The notes under the pieces: generated by a model
What the model saw: the letters and a program-made list of their open reading frames with translations, nothing else
Databases searched by the model: none
Told to the model about the DNA's origin: nothing
In this document: positions 43,236 through 51,945 of the stretch, one piece after another
Layout of the letters: each line of letters starts with the position of its first letter
How positions within the stretch are numbered: the stretch's first letter is position 1
Program-made: the position numbers and the translations under genes
NCBI RefSeq assembly: GCF_030411995.1
Contig: NZ_JASNRC010000004.1
Location: 1-64,000, forward strand
DNA length: 64,000 nt
Reading direction: 5' to 3'
From: Massilia sp. YIM B02769
Lineage (GTDB): Bacteria; Pseudomonadota; Gammaproteobacteria; Burkholderiales; Burkholderiaceae_D

Positions 43236-44799
43236 ACAGGCTCCAGGCCTGGTCGCGGATGCGGCCCAGCAGCAGGGTCAGTTCCGGATCGAGGCGGCGG
43301 TCTTCCAGCACCGGCGCCACGTCCTGGCCGAGCAGGTCCATCATGCGCGCCAGCGGCGCCGGCAAGGTGCGCGCAGTTTCTCCATGCGTGTCCAGGCGCT
43401 GGCGCAGCCACACGCCCTGGCGCACCGTCACCAGCAGCGCGGCGGCGACCTGTTCGGTCAGTTCCAGCACGCGCAGGCAATCGCGCGCGGCGATCGTGCC
43501 CATGCTCACCTTGTCCTGGTTATGGCATTCGGTCGAGCGCGAGAACACCGAGGCCGGCATGGTCAGCTTCAGGGCTTCCGCGGTCCAGGCCGAGGCGCTG
43601 ATCTGCAGCGCCTTCAGGCCGTGGTTGATGGCGGCGCGCTCGCCCGTCATGCCCGACAGGTTGGCCGGCAAGCCTTGGTTATAGCGCGCGTCGACCAGCA
43701 GCGCCATCTGGCGGTCCAGCAGATCGGCCAGGTTGGCCACCGCGTTCTTCATGCCGTCCATGGCAAAGGCGATGTGGCCGCCGTAGAAGTGGCCGCCATG
43801 CAGCACGCGCTCGCCTTCGGCGTCGATGATCGGGTTGTCGTTGGCGCTGTTCAGTTCATTCTCGATGGCGTCGCGGAAGAACGGCAGCGCATCCGCCAGC
43901 ACGCCGATCACGTGCGGCGCGCAGCGGATCGAGTAACGGTCCTGCAGGCGCTTGCCGTTGCGTTCCAGCTGGCCGGCATACGCCAGGTCCTGGCGCAGCC
44001 AGGTGGCCACATTCTGCATGCCGGCATGCGGCTTCACCGAGAACAGGGTCTCGTCGAAGTGGTGGTCGTTGCCGTCCAGCGCAAACGAGGCCAGCGCCGT
44101 GATGCGCGTGACCAGGCGCGCCAGGTAATCGGCACGGTCCCAGGCCAGGCAGGCCAGGCCGGTCATCACGGCGGTGCCGTTCATGATCGCCAGGCCCTCT
44201 TTCGGACGCAGTTGCAGGGGTTCGATACCCGCTTCCTGCAGCGCTTGCGCTGCAGGAAGCTGCACGCCATCCCTCAGCACTTCGCGTTCGCCGCACAGCA
44301 CGGCGGCCAGGTACGACAGGGGCGTGAGGTCGCCGCTGGCGCCGACCGAGCCTTCGCTCGGGATCAGCGGCAGCAAACCGGCGTCGAACAGGCGCACGAT
44401 CTGTTCCAGCAGGCCGACGCTGACGCCGGAAAAGCCTTTCGACAGCGAAGCCAGGCGCGCACCCATCACCGCGCGCGTCTGCGCCGGCGTGAGGACCGCG
44501 CCCAGGCCGCAGCCGTGGTAGGTGTAGAGGTGGTGCGGCAGCTCGGCCACCAGCGACAGCGGCACGGCCACGGTGCAGGAGTCGCCATACCCCGTGGTCA
44601 CGCCGTAGATGGCGCCGTCCTCGCGCAGCAGGCGGTCGAGGAAGTCGGCGCCCTTCGCGATTGCGGCGCGGAAGGCCGGGTCGTTCGAGAGTTCGGCGCG
44701 GGCCGTGCCGCGCGCCAGGTCGACGATGTCCTGCAGCGCCAGGCGCTCGCGGTCGAAGCGCACGGTGCGCTGCGGGGTGTTGAGGTCAGTGAGCTGCAT
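43228..44799 (-). CDS. aromatic amino acid ammonia-lyase, probably tyrosine-specific
   Basis: This 523-aa member of the HAL/PAL/TAL family has the MIO-forming Ala154-Ser155-Gly156 in GSVGASGDLTP, GVTTGYGDS, NSANDNP and the Gln/Tyr-rich NQGLPANLSG loop. At the substrate-selectivity position it has LPHHLYTYHG (His90-Leu91), matching the His-Leu of bacterial tyrosine ammonia-lyases rather than Phe-Leu of PAL or Ser-His of HAL. It would deaminate tyrosine to 4-coumarate, a starter acid for the polyene. No hut genes are near, which argues against histidine degradation. Confidence 0.88.
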   Translation of the reverse strand: MQLTDLNTPQRTVRFDRERLALQDIVDLARGTARAELSNDPAFRAAIAKGADFLDRLLREDGAIYGVTTGYGDSCTVAVPLSLVAELPHHLYTYHGCGLGAVLTPAQTRAVMGARLASLSKGFSGVSVGLLEQIVRLFDAGLLPLIPSEGSVGASGDLTPLSYLAAVLCGEREVLRDGVQLPAAQALQEAGIEPLQLRPKEGLAIMNGTAVMTGLACLAWDRADYLARLVTRITALASFALDGNDHHFDETLFSVKPHAGMQNVATWLRQDLAYAGQLERNGKRLQDRYSIRCAPHVIGVLADALPFFRDAIENELNSANDNPIIDAEGERVLHGGHFYGGHIAFAMDGMKNAVANLADLLDRQMALLVDARYNQGLPANLSGMTGERAAINHGLKALQISASAWTAEALKLTMPASVFSRSTECHNQDKVSMGTIAARDCLRVLELTEQVAAALLVTVRQGVWLRQRLDTHGETARTLPAPLARMMDLLGQDVAPVLEDRRLDPELTLLLGRIRDQAWSLYA

Positions 44800-45721
44800 C
44801 GACGTGTTCCGTTCCGGGTAAATGCCAAAAATCGTAGAAGTTGAACCACTCCAGCGGCGCGCGCCGGACGTGGTGTTCGAGGCGCGCGGCGTAGTGCGCG
44901 GCCAGTTCGGCCAGCGCCTGTTCGCGCCCGCGGCGCGGCAGCGTCACGCGCTCGCGCAGAAGTTCGAAGTGCAGTTCGTGGCCATTCGCGAACAATGCGT
45001 AGGTCGGGCAGCCGAGCACCGAGGCCATCACCCAGGGGCCGACCGGGAAAGCCGCGTCCTGGCCGAGGAAAGGCGCGATTGCCACGCGCGGCTTGTCGGC
45101 CACCGGCACGCGGTCGCCGGCAATCACCACGAACTCGCCGCGCTCGATGCGCTCGGACAGCGTCATCGCCATGGCCGGCGTCATCTCGGTCACCTGCATC
45201 AGGTTCAGCTGGCTGCGCGGGTCGAGCTTCGCCAGCATGTCATTGAAGGCCTGGGCGTGGCGCGTGTGCACCAGCACGTTGATTCTCAAGCCCGGCGTGC
45301 GCAGCGACAGCGCGCGGCACAAATCCAGGTTGCCGAGGTGCGCGCACACCAGCAGCGCGCCGCGGCGCTCCCGGATCATGTTCCAGAGCGGCTCGGCGCC
45401 GTGGATGCGCACCTGCCCGAAGTCGTACAGGCCGCCCCAGAGCAGCATCTTGTCGAGGATGGCTTCGGCAAAGGCGCCGAAGTGGCGCAGCACGCCCATG
45501 AAGCCGCCCGGCGCGCCGACGCGCGCCAGGTAGGCCGAGGAAGCGCGGCGCGCGCGCGCCTGGGTCAGCACGTACCAGGCCAGCACCGGATACAGCACCA
45601 CGCGGAAGGGCCAGCGGCCGAACACGCGGCAGACCCAGAACAGCAGGCGCATGCCGCCGACGAAGCTGGCTTCGTTGATGGCGGCCCAGTGGCGCGAATC
45701 GTGTGGACGACTCAGCGCCAT
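44786..45721 (-). CDS. LpxL/HtrB-like lipid acyltransferase of the APE cluster
   Basis: This 311-aa protein is related to lauroyl acyltransferases: one N-terminal membrane anchor (LPFRVVLYPVLAWYVL-like stretch), GALLVCAHLGNLDLCRAL with the HxxxxD-type His-Asp, and the later FVVIAGDRVPV and APFLGQDAAFPVGP blocks. In known clusters an acyltransferase of this type joins a glycosyltransferase (sometimes fused with it) to build the lipid anchor. It overlaps the glycosyltransferase by 10 bp. Confidence 0.87.
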   Translation of the reverse strand: MALSRPHDSRHWAAINEASFVGGMRLLFWVCRVFGRWPFRVVLYPVLAWYVLTQARARRASSAYLARVGAPGGFMGVLRHFGAFAEAILDKMLLWGGLYDFGQVRIHGAEPLWNMIRERRGALLVCAHLGNLDLCRALSLRTPGLRINVLVHTRHAQAFNDMLAKLDPRSQLNLMQVTEMTPAMAMTLSERIERGEFVVIAGDRVPVADKPRVAIAPFLGQDAAFPVGPWVMASVLGCPTYALFANGHELHFELLRERVTLPRRGREQALAELAAHYAARLEHHVRRAPLEWFNFYDFWHLPGTEHVDAAH

Positions 45722-46467
45722 CTGCGCACCAGCAAGGAGGGAATACGCGGCAGCATGCCGAAGAACAGGGCCACGTGCATGCGCGTGATCAGGACGTTGT
45801 CGGTCCATGCCTGGAAGTGGGACACGCCGTCTTCCGGGTAGCCGACCTCCGTGGGCAGGTTCACCACCTCGACGCCGTCCCAGTACAGGCGCACCAGGAT
45901 CTCGATGTCGAAGTTCATGCGCAGGCCGAGGCGGCGGCGCTTCGCCAGGGCCAGCACCGGCGCCACCGGATACACGCGGAAGCCGCACATCGAGTCGCGG
46001 ATCGCCAGCGACAGCGTGTTGATCCACACCCAGACGTGGGTCAGGTAGCGCGCGTACAGGCGCAGCGCCGGAACCGATTCGTCGTAGACCGGGCAGCCGG
46101 CCACCACCGCCTGCGGCCGCGCGCGCGCGGCCTCCAGGAAACGCGGGATGTCGGACACCGCGTGCTGGCCGTCGGCGTCGACCTGCAGAACGTGGCTGTA
46201 GCCATCGCGTGCGGCGCGCGCAAAGCCGGTCAGCACCGCCCCGCCCTTGCCCTGGTTGACGGCATGGCGCTCCAGCACCACCTGCTGCGGATGCAGGGCC
46301 GCCAGGCGGTCCAGCTCCGCCGCGCAGGCGGGCGAGCTGCCGTCGTCGACCAGGATGCAGGGCAGCGCATGCGCCAGCACTTGCGCCAGCACCTTGCCGA
46401 TCGCGTGCTCGTGGTTGTAGACGGGGATGATGACGCAGGGCTTGAACACGTCAGGCAACCTTGGCAA
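45712..46467 (-). CDS. family 2 glycosyltransferase of the APE cluster
   Basis: This 251-aa GT2 enzyme has PCVIIPVYNHE, CILVDDGSS, NQGKGGAVLTGF and the metal/nucleotide motif VDADGQH. It lacks long membrane segments. It resembles dolichol-phosphate-mannose-synthase-like enzymes and may put a sugar or related group on the polyene anchor. It overlaps the methyltransferase gene by 17 bp and the acyltransferase gene by 10 bp. Confidence 0.88.
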   Translation of the reverse strand: MPRLPDVFKPCVIIPVYNHEHAIGKVLAQVLAHALPCILVDDGSSPACAAELDRLAALHPQQVVLERHAVNQGKGGAVLTGFARAARDGYSHVLQVDADGQHAVSDIPRFLEAARARPQAVVAGCPVYDESVPALRLYARYLTHVWVWINTLSLAIRDSMCGFRVYPVAPVLALAKRRRLGLRMNFDIEILVRLYWDGVEVVNLPTEVGYPEDGVSHFQAWTDNVLITRMHVALFFGMLPRIPSLLVRRWR

Positions 46468-47527
46468 AGCGCAGCAGCGAATGGCAGTAGCCGATGTTGT
46501 CGCGCGCGGTGACGAGTTCCAGGCCGGCCGCTTTCGCCAGACGGATGTAGTCGTCGCTCTCGTACACCTTGCTGTTGCCGCTGGCGAGGTTGTTAAAGTA
46601 TGGCGAAGTATTAATTAAGCAATACGACGCGATGTCGTAGCGCTGGCGGTCCCAGAAGGTGTCCATGATCAGGACCTGGCCGCGCGGGCCGAGGGCGGCG
46701 GCGGCACGTTCCAGTATCGAGGCGATCGCCTCTTCCGAGAAGCAGCTCAGGAACTGGCTCATCCAGATGACATCCATGTCCGCCGGCAGCGCGGCGGCTT
46801 TATCCAGCAGGTTCGTCGGGTGCAGAGTCGCACGTTCGCGCAGGCCGGCGTCCTGCAGGTTCTTCTCGGCCACCGCCAGCTGGCCCGGCAAGTCGACCAG
46901 GTGCAGTTCGATATTGTCGTTGGCGGCGAGCGCGGCCAGCGTGAACTTGCCGGTGTTCGCGCCGATGTCCATCACGCGGCGCGGCGCGGTGGCGAAGACG
47001 TCGGGCAGGATGTCCGGGAAGGAGGTGTCCGAGTAATAGTGGTCGAAGGCGAACCAGCTGGTGCGCGCCGGTTCCGGCAGCTGCGCCAGGCCCTCATAAA
47101 TAGTCGGCCATTCGCCGAAGACCTTCAGGCCCAGCGGCTTTTCCGCGTCCAGGGTCTGCTCGAGCGAGAACATCGCCTCGTAGCAGACGTCGTGGTTGAA
47201 ATCGATGTTCACCTGCGTGATCGGGTCGGTGAGGACGACAAAGCCGGCCTTGTCGAGGGCGTAGCGGCCGTCATTGAGCAAGACCACGCCGGCGGACAGG
47301 CAAGTCTCCAGCACCACCTTCAGCACATAGGGCCTCCACTGGCCGGTGGCGGCCAGTTCGTCGACCGAGAGGCCCGCCTCGCCGGCATCGGCGATGGCTT
47401 GCAGCATGCCGCGCTTCCAGGCATAGCGCACGCACTGGAACACCACCGGGCCATAGGCGATCTTCTGGGCTTCGAAACGGGCTTCGAAGGCACTCTGGCG
47501 CTCCGGCGAAAACTTCTTGTTCAACAT
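46451..47527 (-). CDS. SAM-dependent O-methyltransferase of the APE cluster
   Basis: This 358-aa protein has a winged-helix-like N-terminal dimerisation domain (about 25-110) and a class I methyltransferase domain with RVMDIGANTGKFTLAAL (motif I, about 185), HLVDLPGQL and VIWMSQFLSCFSEE. The layout is that of O-methyltransferase family 2. It could methylate the aryl ring hydroxyl or the ring itself, as reported for APE head groups. It follows the ligase gene by 6 bp. Confidence 0.88.
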   Translation of the reverse strand: MLNKKFSPERQSAFEARFEAQKIAYGPVVFQCVRYAWKRGMLQAIADAGEAGLSVDELAATGQWRPYVLKVVLETCLSAGVVLLNDGRYALDKAGFVVLTDPITQVNIDFNHDVCYEAMFSLEQTLDAEKPLGLKVFGEWPTIYEGLAQLPEPARTSWFAFDHYYSDTSFPDILPDVFATAPRRVMDIGANTGKFTLAALAANDNIELHLVDLPGQLAVAEKNLQDAGLRERATLHPTNLLDKAAALPADMDVIWMSQFLSCFSEEAIASILERAAAALGPRGQVLIMDTFWDRQRYDIASYCLINTSPYFNNLASGNSKVYESDDYIRLAKAAGLELVTARDNIGYCHSLLRFAKVA

Positions 47528-47533
47528 GCTGTA

Positions 47534-49252
47534 TCAGGTCCCCAGGAGTATGCGGCCGCTTGCGTGCGCGCCGGCATCGGAAAAGTAACGGAAGTTCAGG
47601 CTGTTTTTATGCGTATCGTGGACCAGCTCCAGCTGCACCGGATGCAGCGGGCGGATCATCTGCTGGAATTTCAGGGCGTTGATGCCGGCGAAAACACCGG
47701 TCAAGCCCAGGTAGGCGCGGCCGTAGCCGATTGCCCAGTCGACCTGCACCACACCCGGCAGCACCGGGGCCACGCTGAAGTGGCCGTCGAAGTACAGCAG
47801 GTCGGGCGGCACGGTCAGTTCCAGCAGCACGCGCGCCGGGTCCTGCTCGATCACGCGCAAGGCGGGCCGGCGCGGACGGCTGTCCGGCGCAGGTTCCAGC
47901 AGCGCCAGCAACAGCGCCTGCGTGGTCTTGCCCTGGGCATTCACCGGCAGGCGCTCGAGATAGCGCCAGCGGCGCGGCAGCGCCACCGTTTCCACGCTCG
48001 CCGTGAGCAGCGTGCGCAGGCGCGTGTTCATGGCGTTCTTGCCGCCTTCTTCCAGCAGCGCGGCGCCCTCCGCCGTCAGCACCACGAAGGCGGCCAGCGA
48101 CTGGCGCTGGTGGCTTTCCTGGTGCTGAGCGATCAGCGCAAGCACGCGTGCTTCGCGCACCAGGCCACCCGCCAGGAGCGCCGCTTCCACGGCATCGAGC
48201 GAAACGCGCTTTTCTTCGATCTTGACGATGCGGTCGGCACGGCCGCGCAGCAGGAAGCGTGCGCCGTCGAGCGCTGCCACGCGGTCCGAAAGCGGATGCC
48301 ATCCGCCCGGCCCGGCCTGGACCGAATCGACTTCCAGCAGGCCGTCCTCGCCCGCGCGCCAATGCACGAAGGGCAGCGGACTCCAGCCTTCGTCGGGCAA
48401 CTGTCCGCGCTGGCGCCAGGCGATGCCGCCGGTCTCCGAGCTGCCGTAGACCTCGATCGGCGCCTGGCCCAGCAGCGTGCGCGCGTGGAGCGAGGCGTCG
48501 GCGTCCAGCATGCCGCCGGAGGAGAACACGGCGCGCAACTGTGTGCGCGCGCCCTGCCAGTCGAGGTGCTCGGGCAGGCGTTTCAGGTGCGCCGGGCTGC
48601 CCAGCAGCACGCAGGGCCGTGCGGCCAGCGCTTGCGCCAGGGTTTCCGGGTATTCGTGGCGCGCGGCGTGGATCGCGCGGCCCGCCATCAGGGGCCAGAG
48701 CACGCGGAACAGCAGGCCGTAGATGTGCTGGTGCGAGACCGTGGCCAGTACCTCGGCATCGTCCAGCGCCGCGCCGAACTGGGCGTCGAGCGCCTCGACT
48801 TCGCCGGTCAGTTGCGCGAGCTGCTTGTGGATGGGCGCCGGTTCGCCGGTGCTGCCCGAGGTGTAGACCACCATGGCCGGGAAGCCTGGCGCCGGCGCCG
48901 TCCACGCCAGGGCGGCATCGTCGCCGCCGGCGGGCACGACTGGTGCGCAGGAGGCGGGGAAGTCGCCCCAGAACCCGGTGACCTGGAGGGCGAGCGTGGC
49001 GCAGTTGGCCGGCAGCGTATCGGCCGGCATCCACACGGTTTTGCCGGACAGCCAGGCGCCGACCAGGGCGGCGCCGAACTCCAGGCTATCCTCGACGTAG
49101 AGCGCGACCTGGGTGCCGGCCATGCGGCCCCCGAGCGCGGCCCAGGCACGCACGCGTGCCAGCCAGGCGCCATGGGATACGGGCTGGCCGGCGCGCCAGC
49201 CTGCCAGCGCGTTCACATCGCGCGTGGCGAGACGGGTAAAGAAATCAGACAT
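47534..49252 (-). CDS. aryl acid-ACP ligase fused to a hotdog dehydratase
   Basis: This 572-aa fusion has an adenylate-forming domain (about 1-450) with YTSGSTGEPAPIHK (about 130), VYGSSETGGIA, LRGRADRIVKIEEKRVS and the catalytic Lys region LPVNAQGKTT. Its C-terminal 110 residues form a FabA/FabZ-like hotdog with LLYFDGHFSVAPVLPGVVQV, the active-site HFxxxPxxPG pattern. In the characterised clusters these correspond to separate ApeH (aryl acid activation) and ApeI (dehydratase). Fusion may couple starter loading to the first dehydration. It overlaps the membrane-protein gene by 8 bp. Confidence 0.9.
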   Translation of the reverse strand: MSDFFTRLATRDVNALAGWRAGQPVSHGAWLARVRAWAALGGRMAGTQVALYVEDSLEFGAALVGAWLSGKTVWMPADTLPANCATLALQVTGFWGDFPASCAPVVPAGGDDAALAWTAPAPGFPAMVVYTSGSTGEPAPIHKQLAQLTGEVEALDAQFGAALDDAEVLATVSHQHIYGLLFRVLWPLMAGRAIHAARHEYPETLAQALAARPCVLLGSPAHLKRLPEHLDWQGARTQLRAVFSSGGMLDADASLHARTLLGQAPIEVYGSSETGGIAWRQRGQLPDEGWSPLPFVHWRAGEDGLLEVDSVQAGPGGWHPLSDRVAALDGARFLLRGRADRIVKIEEKRVSLDAVEAALLAGGLVREARVLALIAQHQESHQRQSLAAFVVLTAEGAALLEEGGKNAMNTRLRTLLTASVETVALPRRWRYLERLPVNAQGKTTQALLLALLEPAPDSRPRRPALRVIEQDPARVLLELTVPPDLLYFDGHFSVAPVLPGVVQVDWAIGYGRAYLGLTGVFAGINALKFQQMIRPLHPVQLELVHDTHKNSLNFRYFSDAGAHASGRILLGT

Positions 49253-49790
49253 GATGCAGCCGCTTGAAGCGTATGCGCAGCAGGAATTCGCCGCCGAACA
49301 TCAGCCCCATCAGCAGATAGGAAATCACGCCGGTGTAGAGCGACCACACGGCTTCGGAACAGAACAGGGCCGTGCCCAGCGCAAGCGCGCCGTTCACGAC
49401 AAAGAAAACGCACCAGGCTTGCGTCACGCGGCGGGTGTAGGCAACGCCTTCAGGCGGCAGATCCGGTTCGCGCAGGCGCGCCAGGCGCTCGACCATCGAG
49501 GGACCGTGCACCAGGCTGACGCCAAAGGCCGCCAGCAGCGCGCCGTTGACCAGCACCGGATACAGCTTGAGCGGCAGTACCGCGTTCGACGCCACGGCCA
49601 GCGCCACCAGCGCCAGCGCACCCGCGGCCGACCAGCGCGCCGACGCATTCACCTTCAGCGCCGGCAAGCGCGCCGCCACCGTTGCCAGCAGCAGGAAGGC
49701 CAGCCAGCGCGGCTCCACCACGCCGTGGCCGAACCAGATCGCCAGCGGATACAGCAGCGTCAGCGCGGCCGCGAGGACATTCCAGAGCAC
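49245..49790 (-). CDS. apeG: COG4648-like membrane protein of the APE cluster
   Basis: This 181-aa protein has about five hydrophobic segments (from MLWNVLAAALTLLYPLAIWF to YLLMGLMFGGEFLL). Its middle has LVHGPSMVERLARLREPDLPPEGVAYTRRVTQ, a conserved cytoplasmic block of this group. The function is unknown. The family is largely confined to aryl polyene loci, between the ACP and ligase genes as here. Confidence 0.8.
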   Translation of the reverse strand: MLWNVLAAALTLLYPLAIWFGHGVVEPRWLAFLLLATVAARLPALKVNASARWSAAGALALVALAVASNAVLPLKLYPVLVNGALLAAFGVSLVHGPSMVERLARLREPDLPPEGVAYTRRVTQAWCVFFVVNGALALGTALFCSEAVWSLYTGVISYLLMGLMFGGEFLLRIRFKRLHHV

Positions 49791-49795
49791 CGTCT

Positions 49796-50098
49796 TTAAG
49801 CCGGCTGCTCTTCGGCCAGGCCGGCTTGCGCCGCGTTCGACACTGCCAGGTCCGACAAGGCAGCGACGACGTCGTCGATGGTGCGGATGGTCTTGAAGAC
49901 TTCCGGCGCCAGGCGCTTGCCGGTCATTTGCTTGAGTTTCACGGCCAGGTCGACGGCGTCGATGCTGTCGATGTCGAGGTCGGCATACAGGTTCGATTCC
50001 GGGGTCAGCGCGTCGCGGTCGAGTTCGAACATCTCGGCCAGCAGGTCGGCGATCCAGACAAACAGTTCGTCGCGGTTCATGTCGTTAATGGCTACCAT
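49796..50098 (-). CDS. apeF: acyl carrier protein of the APE cluster (second)
   Basis: This 100-aa acidic ACP has Ser45 in LDIDSIDAVDL, the phosphopantetheine site. The start at 50098 follows GGAGAAGGCC; an internal Met is at 50080. A Gln/Ala-rich tail extends past the usual ACP fold. Two ACPs are normal for APE clusters, one probably for starter or extension and one for a distinct step. Confidence 0.92.
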   Translation of the reverse strand: MVAINDMNRDELFVWIADLLAEMFELDRDALTPESNLYADLDIDSIDAVDLAVKLKQMTGKRLAPEVFKTIRTIDDVVAALSDLAVSNAAQAGLAEEQPA

Positions 50099-50107
50099 GG
50101 CCTTCTC

Positions 50108-50362
50108 CTACTTCTTGCGGTTAGCTTCAATCATCGCTGCGAGCGCGCGCACCGATGCGAAATGGCGGCGCGTTTCCTGCGACTCCGCCGACAGCGTGAT
50201 GCCGTAGCGCTTCTGCAGCGCCACGCCGATCTCGAGCGCGTCGATCGAATCGAGGCCCAGCCCTTCCACGAACAGGGGCGCCTCGCTGTCGATGTCGGCG
50301 GAGGTGATGTCTTCCAGCTGGAGGACGTCGATGATCAGTTCCTTCACTTCCTGTTCAAGCAT
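50108..50362 (-). CDS. apeE: acyl carrier protein of the APE cluster (first)
   Basis: This 84-aa acidic ACP has Ser39 in EGLGLDSIDALEIGVAL, the site for 4'-phosphopantetheine. It would carry the growing polyene. Its ATG lies inside the acyltransferase gene (8-bp overlap), and the second ACP follows 9 bp later. Confidence 0.93.
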   Translation of the reverse strand: MLEQEVKELIIDVLQLEDITSADIDSEAPLFVEGLGLDSIDALEIGVALQKRYGITLSAESQETRRHFASVRALAAMIEANRKK

Positions 50363-51128
50363 GTTGCTGGCCTTCTTCCAAAAATAAGTGTTGCAGGTGT
50401 TCGGTGAGGCGGCGCGCGGCCATGACCTCGCTCGCGCCGGATTCCTTGAAGCGCTCGACGCCGATGTCGTCCAGCACCTCGATGCGGAAACTGGCCTGGC
50501 GCGGCGGTACGTGCCACCACTTGTCGCCCTTGCCCAGGGTTGGCGGCGTGCAGCTGATCAGCACCGGGGTCACCGCGCGTTCGCCGCGCACGGCGATGTT
50601 CGCGGCGCCGCGTTTCAGCTGCATGGCGCCGTCGCGCGGGGTGCGCGTCCCTTCCGGGAACACGATCAGGTTGCCGCCGGCGCGCAGGGAGCCGATGCAG
50701 TCCTCGACCAGTTCGGGGCCGCGGTCGTTGCAGATGTAGCGCGCCGCGCGCACCGGGCCGCGTGTGAACGGGTTGTTCCAGAGGCCGCCCTTGACGATGC
50801 AGTCGGCGTTGCGCACGAAGGCGATCAGGAAGACGGTGTCGATCAGGGTCGGATGATTCGCCAGGATCAGCTGGCCTTCGCGCGCCAGCTTGTCCAGGCC
50901 ATGCACCTCGTAGCGCAGCACGCCCAGGGTGCGCATGATGCCCACGAACAGGCGGAAGCTGGCGCGGATGGTGGCGCGCGCCGCGCGCATGCGCGTTTGC
51001 GGGTCGCGCAGACACAGCGACAGCAGCGGGAACACGAGCACGCGCAGCAGCAGGCCGCCGAGGCCGAACAGGGCGAAGCTGATGCCGGTGGCGAGGATGC
51101 GCCAGCCGTGCCAGAGCCGCTCAAGCAT
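50355..51128 (-). CDS. apeD: PlsC-like acyltransferase of the APE cluster
   Basis: This 257-aa protein has an N-terminal hydrophobic anchor (about 12-40) and the 1-acylglycerol-phosphate acyltransferase motifs ANHPTLIDTVFL (HxxxxD) and IVFPEGTRTP. It probably transfers the polyene chain or a fatty acid to a lipid acceptor at the membrane. It overlaps both neighbours by 8 bp. Confidence 0.9.
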   Translation of the reverse strand: MLERLWHGWRILATGISFALFGLGGLLLRVLVFPLLSLCLRDPQTRMRAARATIRASFRLFVGIMRTLGVLRYEVHGLDKLAREGQLILANHPTLIDTVFLIAFVRNADCIVKGGLWNNPFTRGPVRAARYICNDRGPELVEDCIGSLRAGGNLIVFPEGTRTPRDGAMQLKRGAANIAVRGERAVTPVLISCTPPTLGKGDKWWHVPPRQASFRIEVLDDIGVERFKESGASEVMAARRLTEHLQHLFLEEGQQHA

Positions 51129-51855
51129 CGCGGCTCCAGGTCCAGCGCATGGCGCCGGTGTGGCGCACCAGCGCGCCGGCGGCGCCGAGCTGGAAGCGCA
51201 GGACGTCCAGGCCGCCGGGGGTGCGCGCGGCGTCGCCGCTGTCGGTGGCGCCCTCCCAGGACAGGCGCAGCGGCCTGGCGCCGGCGGCGGTCATGGTCCA
51301 GGCAAAGGCCCAGGGCTGTTCGTCGCAGTCTTCGAAGCGGGCCAGCAGTTCCGGCAGCGGCGCGTCGCAGGCCACCAGCAGCACGCTCGGGGCGCCATCG
51401 GCCAGCATGCCGCAGGCTTCGATGACCGCGTGTTCGACCGTGGCAGTGCCGCCGGCCAGGGCCACGTGGTTGGCGCGGTCGGCGCGCGCGATCGAGAACA
51501 GGCCGGCGCTGGCGTTGTGCACGGCCAGGCCGAACGCGGTGGGCGACAGCGGCTCGCCGCGCGCCAGGTCGGACAGGAGGTCGATCGAGCGCCCCACTTC
51601 GCCGTGGCGCGAGCAGAACACGGTCGGCACGTCGGTTTGCCCATCCAGGCATGCGTAGGCCACTTCGAGCGCCATGCGGCCGAGGAAGCCGGCGCGGCGG
51701 CGCAGCATGGCGGGCATGGCGGCGACCTTCGGCTCCTCGCCCATGGCCAGCGGCCAGGGCGCGTCGGCCCACGCGGCCCATGCGTCGGACGAAGCCACGC
51801 CAGGCGCCCAGGCGGCGTGCCGGGCAATGGAGAAGGCGACTTCGTTTGTGGGCAT
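51121..51855 (-). CDS. apeC: short ketosynthase-like chain-length-factor candidate (ApeC position)
   Basis: This 244-aa protein resembles only the N-terminal half of a ketosynthase. The place where the catalytic Cys would be reads AVHNASAGLFSIARA, so Cys is missing; VALAGGTATVEHAVIEA and SVLLVACDAPL follow the usual KS strand pattern. Known APE systems use a truncated KS-like ApeC as non-catalytic partner of ApeO, and this first gene of the operon fits that role. No gene lies between it and the promoter region. Confidence 0.82.
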   Translation of the reverse strand: MPTNEVAFSIARHAAWAPGVASSDAWAAWADAPWPLAMGEEPKVAAMPAMLRRRAGFLGRMALEVAYACLDGQTDVPTVFCSRHGEVGRSIDLLSDLARGEPLSPTAFGLAVHNASAGLFSIARADRANHVALAGGTATVEHAVIEACGMLADGAPSVLLVACDAPLPELLARFEDCDEQPWAFAWTMTAAGARPLRLSWEGATDSGDAARTPGGLDVLRFQLGAAGALVRHTGAMRWTWSRDA

Positions 51856-51916
51856 AGACGAGAAAGGCGTTGAAAGTGGGTTGATTTCAATCGTGCGACG
51901 ATGCAGTGTGGATCAA

Positions 51917-51945
51917 ATTATAATCGCGCGATTTGCCATCGAGAA
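51917..51945 (-). promoter_or_regulatory. candidate promoter of the APE operon
   Basis: On the minus strand a perfect -10 TATAAT (51922-51917) follows a weak -35 TTCTCG (51945-51940) with 17-bp spacing. Transcription would begin about 8 bp later, leaving a leader of roughly 50 nt before the first start at 51855. The 51.86-52.18 kb stretch is AT-richer than its surroundings, and I see no ORF with support in it. Confidence 0.5.

Noticed and set aside
43228..44799. Histidine ammonia-lyase of histidine degradation (hutH)
   Set aside because: Selectivity residues match tyrosine lyases, and the gene lies within the pigment operon with no hutU, hutI or hutG.
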